59,688 nt of DNA, from assembly GCA_015068085.1 (NCBI GenBank), contig SVLF01000010.1, forward strand, positions 1 through 59,688, written 5' to 3'. This DNA comes from Oscillospiraceae bacterium. Lineage in GTDB: Bacteria; Bacillota; Clostridia; Oscillospirales; JAAYXM01. Below, one piece after another: positions 18,927-27,629 of this stretch (the stretch's first letter is position 1; each line of letters opens with the position of its first letter). The notes under the pieces are model-generated. The model did no database searches. It saw only the letters and a list, made by a program, of their open reading frames with translations, and was not told the DNA's origin. Made by a program: the position numbers and the translations under genes.

Positions 18927-20801
18927 TTATATATACACGGTCTTTAATTCAAGCGAATCAAGCGTTACAACCTTCTCTTTCTCACCTTTTATAATCTTCA
19001 CTGCAATCGGCATATCATAATCGGTATTAAGAAGATAAACCTTATCGCCTTCATAAACTGCATAGCGCAGTCTTTCGCTTCCGATAATCTTTATATCGCA
19101 GTTTCTTGCGCTTGATGTAATCATCTCGCGGGCAAGCATACGGTAAAGCGGGAAAAGCGCCGGATGCCCCGGATAGTTTATGCTTGTTACAAGCGTTACC
19201 GTTCCTTTTCCAACTCTATTTTCAATAACGGTATATATATCCGTCGGCTTACTGCCGAAGCTGTCGGCATAAAAGCCCGAAGGCTCCGCCCCGCAAAGCT
19301 CACACTTTAAATACTCTGTATATCCTGCGCTGTAAAGCGGATCACAAAGGAAGGTCGTGCTTCCCGGAAGCAGGATTTCCTCATTGAGGGAATTTCTTAT
19401 AAACTTTGTGCCGCAGTTGGTTCTTACGCTTGCGCCCGTGAAGCGGCAACCAAAAAGCTCTTTTATCTTTTCCTTCGACGGAAGGATGAGATTTCCTTTT
19501 CTCTGCGGATTACAGTTAAGATGCGCCGCAGACATAAGAAGCTTTCCTCCGCGACCTACATATTCCGTAAGCTTATCCATATTCTCATCCGTCATTGTGT
19601 TCCAACCAAGGAAGATGAGATACTCATACTGCGAAAGAACATCGACTGAGCTTTCAATGGGAATGATGTCGTAAAGTCCATATGCCGGAGCTGAGGAATA
19701 GTCATGATCACCATAGTTTGCGATATCTGACCATTTGCGGCGTGTGCCGAGCTCATCAAGCAGTCGCCATGAATGTTCTGCCTCGTTATGCCCCCATTCT
19801 TCACGGAGAAACTGGTTCCAGACGGCACTTGCGCCCCAGCCACCCCATGCATCGTCTTTGCCATGCACAAATGCAAGCTTTATCTTAGGACCTCCGCTCG
19901 GGCGTTCGTCTGTTTTTGAAAGCTCTGTGATATAGTCCATAATTCTGCGATAGTCATTGCATATCTCGGAGTCAGGCGGATGTTCCTCGCCGTAGGCGCA
20001 TATCTTCTCGTCTCCGCTTTCAAGGCAAAATACGCTTGAGCCGGAAAGGTATGCAAACTTATAGCCAAGCTCAACTCTTTTTCTTTTTAATGGGTCGCTG
20101 TGGCGCATACCTGCGTACCATTCGCCTGCAAAGTAGGTTCCCCATATCGGGGCACCACATGCCTTTGCCGCACCTCTGCCCGTCGGAAGATGCTCGTCGG
20201 GGTTGCTGTTGAACACCTCTACCATCGGGAGATTTACCCCTGCCTCAGTGTTGTACTTACTTAGCATTGTCGCCTCAACCGAGAGGACATTCGGGAAGCC
20301 GAGTTCTCTTGCGGTATCAGCAAAACCGCTTACCTTTGCTACGTAATTTGCGCGCGCCTCGGTCATATCAAATGCCGTAAGCTGTGCATTCGGGTCTGCG
20401 CCGCGGTTTGCCGTAGCCTGAAAATAGCCCTGCAGCTTGCATGCATTTGAGCTTCCCGGCTCGCCTATAGCCTCGCCAAGGAAATATTCACCTGCAATTT
20501 CCTTCATTTTTGCAATCGTTTCGGCATCTAATGCCGATCTTCTTCCCGGCGGCGGATACTGGACGGTATAAAGGAACGCGAAATAGATTTTGTTTTCGGC
20601 AAGGTACCTTGCCCATTTGATGTAATAATCCTGCGGAACATCAATCCGGGCTCCGGTTTTGTCACTGGCATTTTTAGGGCGGAGTGTGACAAAATTATAA
20701 CCGGGGGCTATAACACGCTCGTTTATCTCTTCAATGATGTTTTCCGGAACAAACGAATGCTCGCCGATATGTACGCCGTTGAGTATTAAGGATCGTTTCA
20801 T
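18927..20801 (-). CDS. GH-like protein: TIM barrel plus GATase-like domain (copy A)
   Basis: A 624-residue cytoplasmic protein without a signal peptide. The first ~300 residues look like a clan GH-A type barrel, with acid candidates in GEWYAG (about 225) and CLESGD (about 260). The next ~200 residues (YEYLIFLGWNTMTDEN, YVGRGGKLLMSAAHLN) resemble the glutamine-amidotransferase-like trimerisation domain of GH42-type beta-galactosidases. A small beta domain ends the protein (VYLLNTDYDMPI, VTLDSLELKTVYI). It is paralogous to the neighbouring gene, separated by 21 bases. I cannot place it in a named GH family. It probably trims imported oligosaccharides. Confidence 0.65.
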   Translation of the reverse strand: MKRSLILNGVHIGEHSFVPENIIEEINERVIAPGYNFVTLRPKNASDKTGARIDVPQDYYIKWARYLAENKIYFAFLYTVQYPPPGRRSALDAETIAKMKEIAGEYFLGEAIGEPGSSNACKLQGYFQATANRGADPNAQLTAFDMTEARANYVAKVSGFADTARELGFPNVLSVEATMLSKYNTEAGVNLPMVEVFNSNPDEHLPTGRGAAKACGAPIWGTYFAGEWYAGMRHSDPLKRKRVELGYKFAYLSGSSVFCLESGDEKICAYGEEHPPDSEICNDYRRIMDYITELSKTDERPSGGPKIKLAFVHGKDDAWGGWGASAVWNQFLREEWGHNEAEHSWRLLDELGTRRKWSDIANYGDHDYSSAPAYGLYDIIPIESSVDVLSQYEYLIFLGWNTMTDENMDKLTEYVGRGGKLLMSAAHLNCNPQRKGNLILPSKEKIKELFGCRFTGASVRTNCGTKFIRNSLNEEILLPGSTTFLCDPLYSAGYTEYLKCELCGAEPSGFYADSFGSKPTDIYTVIENRVGKGTVTLVTSINYPGHPALFPLYRMLAREMITSSARNCDIKIIGSERLRYAVYEGDKVYLLNTDYDMPIAVKIIKGEKEKVVTLDSLELKTVYI

Positions 20802-20822
20802 TCCATCATCCTTCCGAATCGT

Positions 20823-22724
20823 TTAATTATCAACACGGGTGCTGACCGTAATTTCTTTTCTTTCAAGCGAGTCAAGAGTAAGCTTTATCTCTTCAACATC
20901 CGTTTTTACAATTACTGTGCTCGGAAGTGAAAAATCGGTGTTCAACAAATATATTTTTCTCTTCCCATCACCTGCATCATAAACTGTGAATTTAATTCTG
21001 TCATTTGCAATAACCTTGACATCACAGCCGCGATGGCTTGCACTGAAGATTGCACGCATGATATATGAATAGAACAGTCTGTTTTCAGAATTGCCCGGAT
21101 ATTTAAGCTCGGTAATGAGCGAAACAACGCCCTTTCCGTATTTATTCTCGATAACTGCCGGTGGGTCTGTCTCACGAATGTGTTCTTTTGCAACGTTTGC
21201 GTATGCGATGACCTCACAGCTCTTGCAGTTGATATTCACAAAATCAATATTGCCCGAAGGGAACAACGGATCTACCGCACCCCATGCTGCTGCCACAACC
21301 GCCTGATCTTCGTTCTGTACAACTGGATATAAGACATTCTTCATCATCGAATCCCGTACAAACTTAACAGAGCCGTCACGTCTTTCGGTTCCGACTATGT
21401 CACAACCGAGGAAATCAGAGAGTTTTCCGTCATATATGGGTAAATACTTTCCGTCACGAACGGTATTGGTATTCAGATGTGCCGCACTCATTATGAGGTT
21501 TCCGCCGCGGCGGACATATTCCTTCAGCTTTTCATAATATTCTTCCGTCATCGAGTTCCATCCGAGAAAGATGAGATATTCATATTCGCAAAGTGCCTCG
21601 ATACTGCTTTCTATCGGAACTATTTCATAGTCGCCGTAGCCCGGAGCATTACAGTACGCGTAATCGCCGTATTCGTGAGGGTTGTGCCAGAGTGTGGAGT
21701 TTTTGATGTTTTCAAGCAGATGCCAGCTTCGCTCGGAATCCTGCATCACCCATTCCTCGATGTTTCTGTGGTACATAAGAGAGGAAGAAAAGAATCCGAC
21801 AAAAGCATCGTAGTTCCCATGAACTATGCCAACCTTGCACATCGGGTTTGGCGTTGGTCTTACGTCATCTGCAACGGATTTTGTGAAGTCCTCGCGGATT
21901 CTTCTGTATTCCTTGCAATACTTATGGTTTATATCATAGTAATAGCCATAACTTCTGATGCTGAATTCTCCGCTTTCAATAAATGTACAGTTACAACCTG
22001 CCATATAAAGATAATCGTAGATAAGCTTCAGCCTCTTAAATTTGAGCGGGTCATCGTTTCTTATTCCGCCGTACCATTCGTGAGCGATAAGGCTTGCCCA
22101 TTTGTCTCTGCCATACCCTCGGGCAGCCCCTCTTGCATATGCAACCTGATAATCAAGATTTCCCGTCAGGAATTCCGAGATGACAATATCTATATCGGTT
22201 TCATAGAGATACTTAAGAAGGGGTGTTGCCTCAATCACCGAAGTCATCCCGCCGTAAAGCTCTTTCGATTTCTTGGTTTTTTCCTTAGCTTCTGCTATGT
22301 AGCTGTCAAAGGCTTCGCGCAAATCAATCATTGCCTGTTCTCGCATCCGTTCTTTTTCGTGGGAACAGTATGCAATAGTTGCCGTTCGAGTTCCGTATTC
22401 GTTTAAAGGAGATACAAGCGCACCTAAATAATATTCGCCTGCTATTTCCGCAACTTTCAGGATATCCTCGCGGGTTAAAACATCTGAATAGAACGGATTT
22501 AAGAAAAAATATGTTTTTGTTTCACGAAACTCCGCTGCCCATTTGAACATATACTCAGCTGTCGTATCGCGCGGCAGAAGAATATAACATATACTCGTAA
22601 GCGGTGTTGAACAAAACTCTTTTATTTCATCGGAAACTCCGCTTGCAGTAACTCTTCCGCCTATTCTTACCCCCGCACAAAAGCTGTCGTTTCCGCGTTC
22701 TTTACCAAGAACTGATATATCCAT
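20823..22724 (-). CDS. GH-like protein: TIM barrel plus GATase-like domain (copy B)
   Basis: A 633-residue paralogue of the gene downstream, with the same order: barrel-like N-terminal half (acid candidates in HEWYGG at about 215 and FIESGEF at about 247), GATase-like domain (YEYLIFLGWNSMTEEY, YVRRGGNLIMSAAHLN) and a small C-terminal beta domain (IYLLNTDFSLPS, LTLDSLERKEI). It is cytoplasmic, with AGAAAGGAAA just before ATG 22724. Divergence from copy A is substantial outside the core motifs, so the two probably act on different linkages or anomers. It follows the AGE-family gene by 13 bases in the same operon. Confidence 0.65.
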   Translation of the reverse strand: MDISVLGKERGNDSFCAGVRIGGRVTASGVSDEIKEFCSTPLTSICYILLPRDTTAEYMFKWAAEFRETKTYFFLNPFYSDVLTREDILKVAEIAGEYYLGALVSPLNEYGTRTATIAYCSHEKERMREQAMIDLREAFDSYIAEAKEKTKKSKELYGGMTSVIEATPLLKYLYETDIDIVISEFLTGNLDYQVAYARGAARGYGRDKWASLIAHEWYGGIRNDDPLKFKRLKLIYDYLYMAGCNCTFIESGEFSIRSYGYYYDINHKYCKEYRRIREDFTKSVADDVRPTPNPMCKVGIVHGNYDAFVGFFSSSLMYHRNIEEWVMQDSERSWHLLENIKNSTLWHNPHEYGDYAYCNAPGYGDYEIVPIESSIEALCEYEYLIFLGWNSMTEEYYEKLKEYVRRGGNLIMSAAHLNTNTVRDGKYLPIYDGKLSDFLGCDIVGTERRDGSVKFVRDSMMKNVLYPVVQNEDQAVVAAAWGAVDPLFPSGNIDFVNINCKSCEVIAYANVAKEHIRETDPPAVIENKYGKGVVSLITELKYPGNSENRLFYSYIMRAIFSASHRGCDVKVIANDRIKFTVYDAGDGKRKIYLLNTDFSLPSTVIVKTDVEEIKLTLDSLERKEITVSTRVDN

Positions 22725-22737
22725 CGGGATTTCCTTT

Positions 22738-23907
22738 CTAATTCATATATGCCGAAATGTTGCCTTTTTTTTGCAAAATGTTGAGGAGAAGGAGATATCT
22801 TTCAAGATGAAAGGGACTGTTGTAGTGGCCCCTGTCAGGTTTGATATCTGCATATTCTCCGTTTTCCTTGCGTATTGCGCCGCACCAGATTATCCCGTCA
22901 AACCTTTCATAATACGAATGCAGTGATTTTTCAAGTCGTTCCGACATTTTCAGATATTTATAGTCTCCGAAAATGTTGTATGCAAGGCGAAAGGCAATGA
23001 TGGCCTCTTGCTGAGGGAACGCTCCAAAGTTGCCCGATGCAGTGTTCTCTTCAACGCTCTTATCGGTATCAAAACAGGTCGGAATAAATTCCGTTATTTT
23101 TTCAAATCCGCAAGGCATAGCATAATCAAGCAGTTTTTTCCCGAACAGACGAATATTGTCATCGTTTTTAAGCTCACCCTCACACATAACAAACCATGCC
23201 GCCTCGTATATATGCCCCGGACATGAAGATACAGCATCATGTCCGATAAGCTTACATCCGGGGAGAGGTGCATGCTCGTATACACACTTCATAGCATCAT
23301 TCACAAATCCGCTCTCCATCATCTGGGCAATTGCGAGATTTGCAATTTCATCGGCTTTCTCACAGCGTATTCCTGCATTACGGACGGCCTGTGCCATCAT
23401 AAGTGCTGTCATGTGAACACCAAAGCATTTGCTGTTTCGGTGTTCCTCTTCATCCTGACATGTGCTTTGCTGACTGAGATATTGCCCATATACAAAATCA
23501 AAAAGCTTTTCGCTGTATTCCTTCACATCGGAAGCTTTTGTCGCTTTATAATACTGCGCACATCCCATTGCGCAATACATCTCCGCATAGAATGTCCTTT
23601 TTGTAACCGTAACAGGCTTTCCGTCACAGGTTACCGAAAACGGAAGCTTTCCGTTTTCCATTGTACATTTTTTCAGAAAGCAAAATATACTTCTGCAAAT
23701 GTCAAGATATTCTTTTTGAGGCTTTAAATGTATACACGCCATCGAAAAAAACCAAAGTGAGCGTCCCTGACACATAAGGTTTTTCCCGTCGCCTTTGGGT
23801 GTGTGCTCTCTGTCAAATCCCGTAAACACCCCACCGTTTGTGAAATCCTGCGATATGTCAGCCCAGACCGGCAAAATATCATTTTTCAAAAATTCTTTGT
23901 AATTCAT
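22738..23907 (-). CDS. AGE-family sugar 2-epimerase
   Basis: A 389-residue protein of the N-acylglucosamine 2-epimerase/cellobiose 2-epimerase family, an (alpha/alpha)6 barrel that epimerises sugars at C2. Family marks: GGVFTGFDREH near the N terminus, KRTFYAEMYCAMG, the catalytic-His region PGHIYEAAWFVM, FPQQEAIIAF, and a C-terminal RGHYNSPFHLERYLLLL. Length is normal for the family. Whether the substrate is an N-acylhexosamine, mannose/glucose or an oligosaccharide cannot be told. It lies 35 bases after the solute-binding lipoprotein gene, so it probably processes the imported sugar. Confidence 0.82.
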   Translation of the reverse strand: MNYKEFLKNDILPVWADISQDFTNGGVFTGFDREHTPKGDGKNLMCQGRSLWFFSMACIHLKPQKEYLDICRSIFCFLKKCTMENGKLPFSVTCDGKPVTVTKRTFYAEMYCAMGCAQYYKATKASDVKEYSEKLFDFVYGQYLSQQSTCQDEEEHRNSKCFGVHMTALMMAQAVRNAGIRCEKADEIANLAIAQMMESGFVNDAMKCVYEHAPLPGCKLIGHDAVSSCPGHIYEAAWFVMCEGELKNDDNIRLFGKKLLDYAMPCGFEKITEFIPTCFDTDKSVEENTASGNFGAFPQQEAIIAFRLAYNIFGDYKYLKMSERLEKSLHSYYERFDGIIWCGAIRKENGEYADIKPDRGHYNSPFHLERYLLLLNILQKKGNISAYMN

Positions 23908-23942
23908 ACTTTATTTTTTAACGATTACATACCGCGCGAGGG

Positions 23943-25487
23943 TTATTTTACTCTTGAATATGCGCTTTCGTATGCTTCAAGCAGGTCATCAAGATTGAAG
24001 TCGTTTTTAATAGTCTCGGCAAAGCTATCGAAGCTTGAGAGCGGCTCCTGACCGAGGATGAACTTCATAATCATGGATTCAGCATATGTGCTGAGACCGG
24101 TCGAGAAATTCTCCATAACCTTGCGTTCTTCATCGGTAAAAGCAAGGTAGGTAGTCGGATTTGCATACGGCAAAGTATGCTCGAGAACCATATCCACGCT
24201 CTCTGCTATATCGTTAGATTCAAAAGCAGCTACTGCCTCCGGATCCATGCGCGTAAACGTACCGTAGGTTGAGAATCCGTAAAGCGAATTTGCCTGGGTT
24301 CCGTTTTCATCAGTGATAAATTTCTTCTTACCGTCAACAACCTCGAATGTTTCGCCTTCCTTGCCCCATGAAACAAGCTCCATAGCCTTATCAGTGTAGA
24401 ACCAGTCAAGGAACTTTGCAGCATTTGCCACACGCTTTTCATTACCGGAATTCGCTATCGTGAATCCTACCGGATCGATATTGTTCTTGCTTACCATTGC
24501 AACGCCTGTCTCGGGATTTGCAACCGGAGGTACCATTGCGGCAAGATTAAATTCCGGGTTATTACCTCTTGCAAGAGAATTAAAGAAGTCTATTCTTGTC
24601 TGATACTCCGGCATGATGAAACCGCGGTCTGTTACAATGAGTTCCTGCCAGCCGGATGCGTTTATCGTTATAAAATCCGTGGGAATAAGCTTTTCCTGTA
24701 CCATTTTGTAATAGAACGCAAGAACCTCGCGCATTGTTTCTTCAACAACACCATAACACCATTTTTCTGCATCAAAGTCATAATAGAAACCAGGGGTCCA
24801 ATACGGCTTCCACGAAGATCCTGATACTCCCATGTTCGCCATACCGGAACGCATACAGAGAGGATAGGATTCCGGATAAAGTTCTTTAAGTTTCTTGGAA
24901 ACATCATAAAGCTCGTCAAACGTCTCGGGAACTTTAAGACCGTGCTTATCGAAGATATCCTTTCTATAAAGCCACGCACGAACGTTCTGGGATCTTTCAC
25001 GTCCTATAACCGGAGAGTAATAGATTTTTCCGTCTGCAGCACGGCGTGCTTTGATATTATTCTGAATTTCTTCTTCACTGAGACTCTCACGCCATGCGAT
25101 GTAATTGGGCATGTATGCTTCTACATCCTCAAAAGCAACAAGTGCGCCTTGGTTTACATACTTATCAGTGTCCGGCTTATAGCTGAAGCCTACCACATCC
25201 GGAAGTGTGTCAGGAGATGCGAACATAATGCTGTATTTTGTTCCCGGGTCAGTTACGATAGCTGTTACATCAAGGGTTACGCCCGATCCGTCGGCTATAT
25301 ATTCCCAAATCTTCCAGTTTTCATTGTACGGCCAGCTGGGATGCGAATTGATTACCATTTTGATAACATCATCTTTTGTGAGCGGTTCGTTGTTTGCAAC
25401 TTCTCCAACCGAGGATTCTCCCCCACATGCCGCAAGCGATAAAAGCATTACGGTTACAAGCAAAAGTGCCGTTAACTTCTTTCTCAT
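23943..25487 (-). CDS. ABC sugar-transporter solute-binding lipoprotein, locus 1
   Basis: A 514-residue LplA/family-1-like extracellular binding protein. MRKKLTALLLVTVMLLSLAAC is a lipoprotein signal with Cys in the lipobox LAAC. AAAAGGAG with 8-base spacing supports ATG 25487 over upstream ATGs. The mature part has typical binding-protein segments (GALVAFEDVEAYMPNY, DGKIYYSPVIGRER, AWLYRKDIFDKHGLKVPETFDELYD). A clear paralogue is at 44849. No ABC permease or ATPase genes lie in the window, so the rest of the transporter must be elsewhere. First gene of the minus-strand operon, with its own promoter, divergent from araC. Confidence 0.88.
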   Translation of the reverse strand: MRKKLTALLLVTVMLLSLAACGGESSVGEVANNEPLTKDDVIKMVINSHPSWPYNENWKIWEYIADGSGVTLDVTAIVTDPGTKYSIMFASPDTLPDVVGFSYKPDTDKYVNQGALVAFEDVEAYMPNYIAWRESLSEEEIQNNIKARRAADGKIYYSPVIGRERSQNVRAWLYRKDIFDKHGLKVPETFDELYDVSKKLKELYPESYPLCMRSGMANMGVSGSSWKPYWTPGFYYDFDAEKWCYGVVEETMREVLAFYYKMVQEKLIPTDFITINASGWQELIVTDRGFIMPEYQTRIDFFNSLARGNNPEFNLAAMVPPVANPETGVAMVSKNNIDPVGFTIANSGNEKRVANAAKFLDWFYTDKAMELVSWGKEGETFEVVDGKKKFITDENGTQANSLYGFSTYGTFTRMDPEAVAAFESNDIAESVDMVLEHTLPYANPTTYLAFTDEERKVMENFSTGLSTYAESMIMKFILGQEPLSSFDSFAETIKNDFNLDDLLEAYESAYSRVK

Positions 25488-25550
25488 TTTCATTCTCCTT
25501 TTCCATTTTAATCTTTTGAAACACATTTGTTATATGCTTCTTTTTACTTG

Positions 25551-25579
25551 ATTATATTCCTAATACTCTTACGTTTCAA
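25551..25579 (-). promoter_or_regulatory. Predicted promoter of the locus 1 minus-strand operon
   Basis: On the minus strand TTGAAA (25579-25574), a 17-base spacer and TATAAT (25556-25551), a near-consensus promoter. The leader to ATG 25487 would be about 58 bases. Confidence 0.7.
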
Positions 25580-25622
25580 TGCAATTTTGTCAAATTCGGG
25601 CAGATTTTCATTTTTAGAGCCT

Positions 25623-25643
25623 GAAAATTTCTTCCAAATTTTC
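25623..25643. promoter_or_regulatory. Candidate operator palindrome in the divergent region
   Basis: GAAAATTT, 5 bases, AAATTTTC: a perfect 8-bp inverted repeat ending 3 bases before the -35 box of the AraC-type gene. It is a candidate binding site for that regulator, although AraC proteins usually bind direct repeats. Confidence 0.35.
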
Positions 25644-25646
25644 CAC

Positions 25647-25675
25647 TTGAAATATGCGTGATTTTAATGTATCAT
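25647..25675 (+). promoter_or_regulatory. Predicted promoter of the locus 1 AraC-type regulator
   Basis: TTGAAA (25647-25652), 17-base spacer, TATCAT (25670-25675). The ribosome site AGGAGG follows at 25691-25696. Confidence 0.6.
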
Positions 25676-25704
25676 AAAGTCAGTTATCAAAGGAGGTGTT
25701 TTTT

Positions 25705-26748
25705 ATGAATGATGTAATACCGCCGCCGTTTAAGGCTGTCCTTCCAAGCCCTGCAGATATAAAGCCAGCTCTTTTAAAAAGTCCCGTTTCTTCATCTCTT
25801 ATCACTACCAAAAAGATATCGGTATCGGAATGGCACGATTATTTTCAGATATGGTATCTGATTTCAGGAGAATATATTCACACGATGAATAACAGGAAAT
25901 ATATCCTCAAACCCGGAGATGCTGTTATAATTCCGCCGTATATGGTCCACGAGAGTGACCTTTCGATTTCCGATATGGCTAAACTCAGACTTATACGCAT
26001 AATAATCCACAATAAAGCAATCATCTCTGATTCGTTTCCTTTATTTCCGATTTCGTATCAGGATGTGATATTTAAAAACACGCAGCTCCCTGAGTTGGTC
26101 AACTTCTCAGGAAGCGAAAAAGTGGTTGCTGATGGCATAGTGGAAAAGATACTGACTGAAAGCGACAGAAAACAGGTTGCGTCGCTCAACAAACAACTTG
26201 CTTTGATCTCAGATTTTCTCGACCTTTATGCTGCAAGATCAGAAAAACACTTTTCTCAAGATAAGCTTATGAAGAATATTTCTCGTATGCAACTTATGGA
26301 GGCCACGGTCAGCTATATATCCTTTAATTGGAGGGACCGCAAACTCTCAATTGATGATATTGCCGCTCACGTCAATATGTCTCGAAGAGGACTCACAAGT
26401 ACTTTTTATGAGCTTATCGGTCGCACCGTCCATGATTATATAATAGCAACCAGGCTTTTACATGCGCAAATCTTTGTACGAAGTTCCACCATGAGTATTT
26501 CCGAAGTTTCAAAAAACTGCGGATTTGCAAGCAACAGCCACTTTACATCATGTTTTAAAAGAGTTTTCGGTTGTACTCCGCTTCAATTCCGACGCAAATA
26601 TTCCGATTGGCAAATTAAATACGGTGATACATTATACAAAAACGATGTCAATTTGATGAAGTGGTTTTTCGAACCTGACGAAGCTGCACTTATAAGACAT
26701 TGGACATCTATGAATTATATTAAAAACTCTCACAGTAAAAACTCATAG
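25705..26748 (+). CDS. AraC-family transcriptional regulator, locus 1
   Basis: A 347-residue regulator. The N-terminal half is a cupin-like sensing domain (WHDYFQIWYLISGEYIHTM, YILKPGDAVIIPPYMVHESD). The C-terminal ~100 residues are a double helix-turn-helix AraC domain (LSIDDIAAHVNMSRRGLTSTF; MSISEVSKNCGFASNSHFTSCFKRVFG) with the usual TPLQFRRKY end. AGGAGGTG 7 bases upstream selects ATG 25705 rather than the GTG at 25696. It is divergent from the binding-protein operon and very likely controls it in response to an oligosaccharide. It is the last gene before the right 113-bp repeat. Confidence 0.9.
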   Translation: MNDVIPPPFKAVLPSPADIKPALLKSPVSSSLITTKKISVSEWHDYFQIWYLISGEYIHTMNNRKYILKPGDAVIIPPYMVHESDLSISDMAKLRLIRIIIHNKAIISDSFPLFPISYQDVIFKNTQLPELVNFSGSEKVVADGIVEKILTESDRKQVASLNKQLALISDFLDLYAARSEKHFSQDKLMKNISRMQLMEATVSYISFNWRDRKLSIDDIAAHVNMSRRGLTSTFYELIGRTVHDYIIATRLLHAQIFVRSSTMSISEVSKNCGFASNSHFTSCFKRVFGCTPLQFRRKYSDWQIKYGDTLYKNDVNLMKWFFEPDEAALIRHWTSMNYIKNSHSKNS

Positions 26749-26758
26749 TGGAAAACCT

Positions 26759-26871
26759 GAACAGCCGCTTCATAAAAGCTGATACTCGTTACGAACAAAA
26801 CTGCCTGCCTTTCATTATTATATAACAAAAATCCTCGCAACAGAAGTAATTTCCGTTGCGGGGATTTTTGT
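26759..26871. repeat. 113-bp perfect direct repeat, right copy
   Basis: Identical to 963-1075, same orientation. Here it begins 10 bases after the araC stop and includes the codons for the last residues and stop of the ArpU-like gene without the rest of that gene, so this copy is the derived or secondary one from the phage gene's viewpoint. Its terminator hairpin (about 26826-26871) sits 8 bases beyond the last gene of the hydrogenase operon. Confidence 0.95.
26826..26871 (-). terminator. Terminator of the hydrogenase operon
   Basis: Same hairpin as at 1030-1075. Read on the minus strand, AAAAATCCCCGCAAC pairs with GTTGCGAGGATTTTT. It ends the 15-gene operon and also faces the araC gene on the other strand. 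Confidence 0.8.
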
Positions 26872-26879
26872 AATTTATT

Positions 26880-27629
26880 TTATTCAATTGCGCCCATCGA
26901 AAGGGATTTTTTCGGGCATGCATTGATGCATATGCCGCACTGTGTGCATTTTTCGCGGTCAATTTCCCATGTCTTGTTTGCACGGTCAACCGTGATTGCT
27001 TCACTCGGGCATTTCTTTGCACAGAGCGTACAGTAAACACAGCTGTCACTGCAGACAACGCCTTCTGCGTCGCCTTCCGCAAAGGAAAGGCACTTCTTCG
27101 GGCATTTGTCGATACAGATGCCGCACTTTACGCACTTAGACTCATCGACTTCCCACGTCTTATTTGCGCGGTCAACCGTGATTGCTCCCTCGGGGCACTG
27201 CTTTGCACAGAGCGTGCAGTAAACACACGCATCGCCGCAGGTAAGCTTTCCGGTAACCTTTTTCTTGATGCGTGAACCGCGGGAGATAAGGTCTGCCGGA
27301 TCGGTTGCTACCATGTGGTAGTCGGCGGTAAGCTCAATCGCGTTTGTTGTACAGAAGTCCTGACACATTCCACAGAAGGTACAGGATGTGAGGTCAAATT
27401 CATAAGTGATTTTCTCACCCTCCGGAACATCCTCACTTGTTCTTGTGATTGCGCCCGGTGAGCAAACCTTGATGCACATTCCGCAGTTTACGCACTTTTC
27501 TGCGTCATAAGCAATTCGTCCACGGTATTTCGGAGCAGCCTCAACAGCTACCTTCGGAAAATTTACCGTGCTGGGCTTTGAAAAGAGGTTGCCAAGAGCT
27601 TCCTTTAAAAACGGGAATGAAAATTTCAT
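26880..27629 (-). CDS. mbhN: Polyferredoxin subunit of membrane-bound hydrogenase (MbhN/NuoI-like, six 4Fe-4S motifs)
   Basis: A 249-residue protein. Residues about 30-100 hold the NuoI/MbhN pair of 4Fe-4S motifs (CVNCGMCIKVCSPG; CTFCGMCQDFC). Then a unit of two further motifs occurs twice in tandem (CVYCTLCAKQCPEG + CVKCGICIDKCPKK; CVYCTLCAKKCPSE + CTQCGICINACPKK), giving six predicted clusters. The typical subunit has two. The two extra units share AITVDRANKTWE and are also similar in DNA, so the duplication is recent. An extra Cys precedes each extra unit (LTCGDAC; VVCSDSC). It passes electrons from ferredoxin or another donor to the hydrogenase. Last gene of the operon, overlapping the NuoB-like gene by 4 bases. 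Confidence 0.88.
   Translation of the reverse strand: MKFSFPFLKEALGNLFSKPSTVNFPKVAVEAAPKYRGRIAYDAEKCVNCGMCIKVCSPGAITRTSEDVPEGEKITYEFDLTSCTFCGMCQDFCTTNAIELTADYHMVATDPADLISRGSRIKKKVTGKLTCGDACVYCTLCAKQCPEGAITVDRANKTWEVDESKCVKCGICIDKCPKKCLSFAEGDAEGVVCSDSCVYCTLCAKKCPSEAITVDRANKTWEIDREKCTQCGICINACPKKSLSMGAIE

Noticed and set aside
21477..22406. 309-codon plus-strand open frame
   Set aside because: Completely antisense to the well-supported GH-like gene at 20823-22724; no family motif or ribosome site.
963..26871. Composite transposon with 113-bp target duplication
   Set aside because: Target duplications are a few to about 15 bases long, and no transposase or terminal inverted repeat is seen at the borders.
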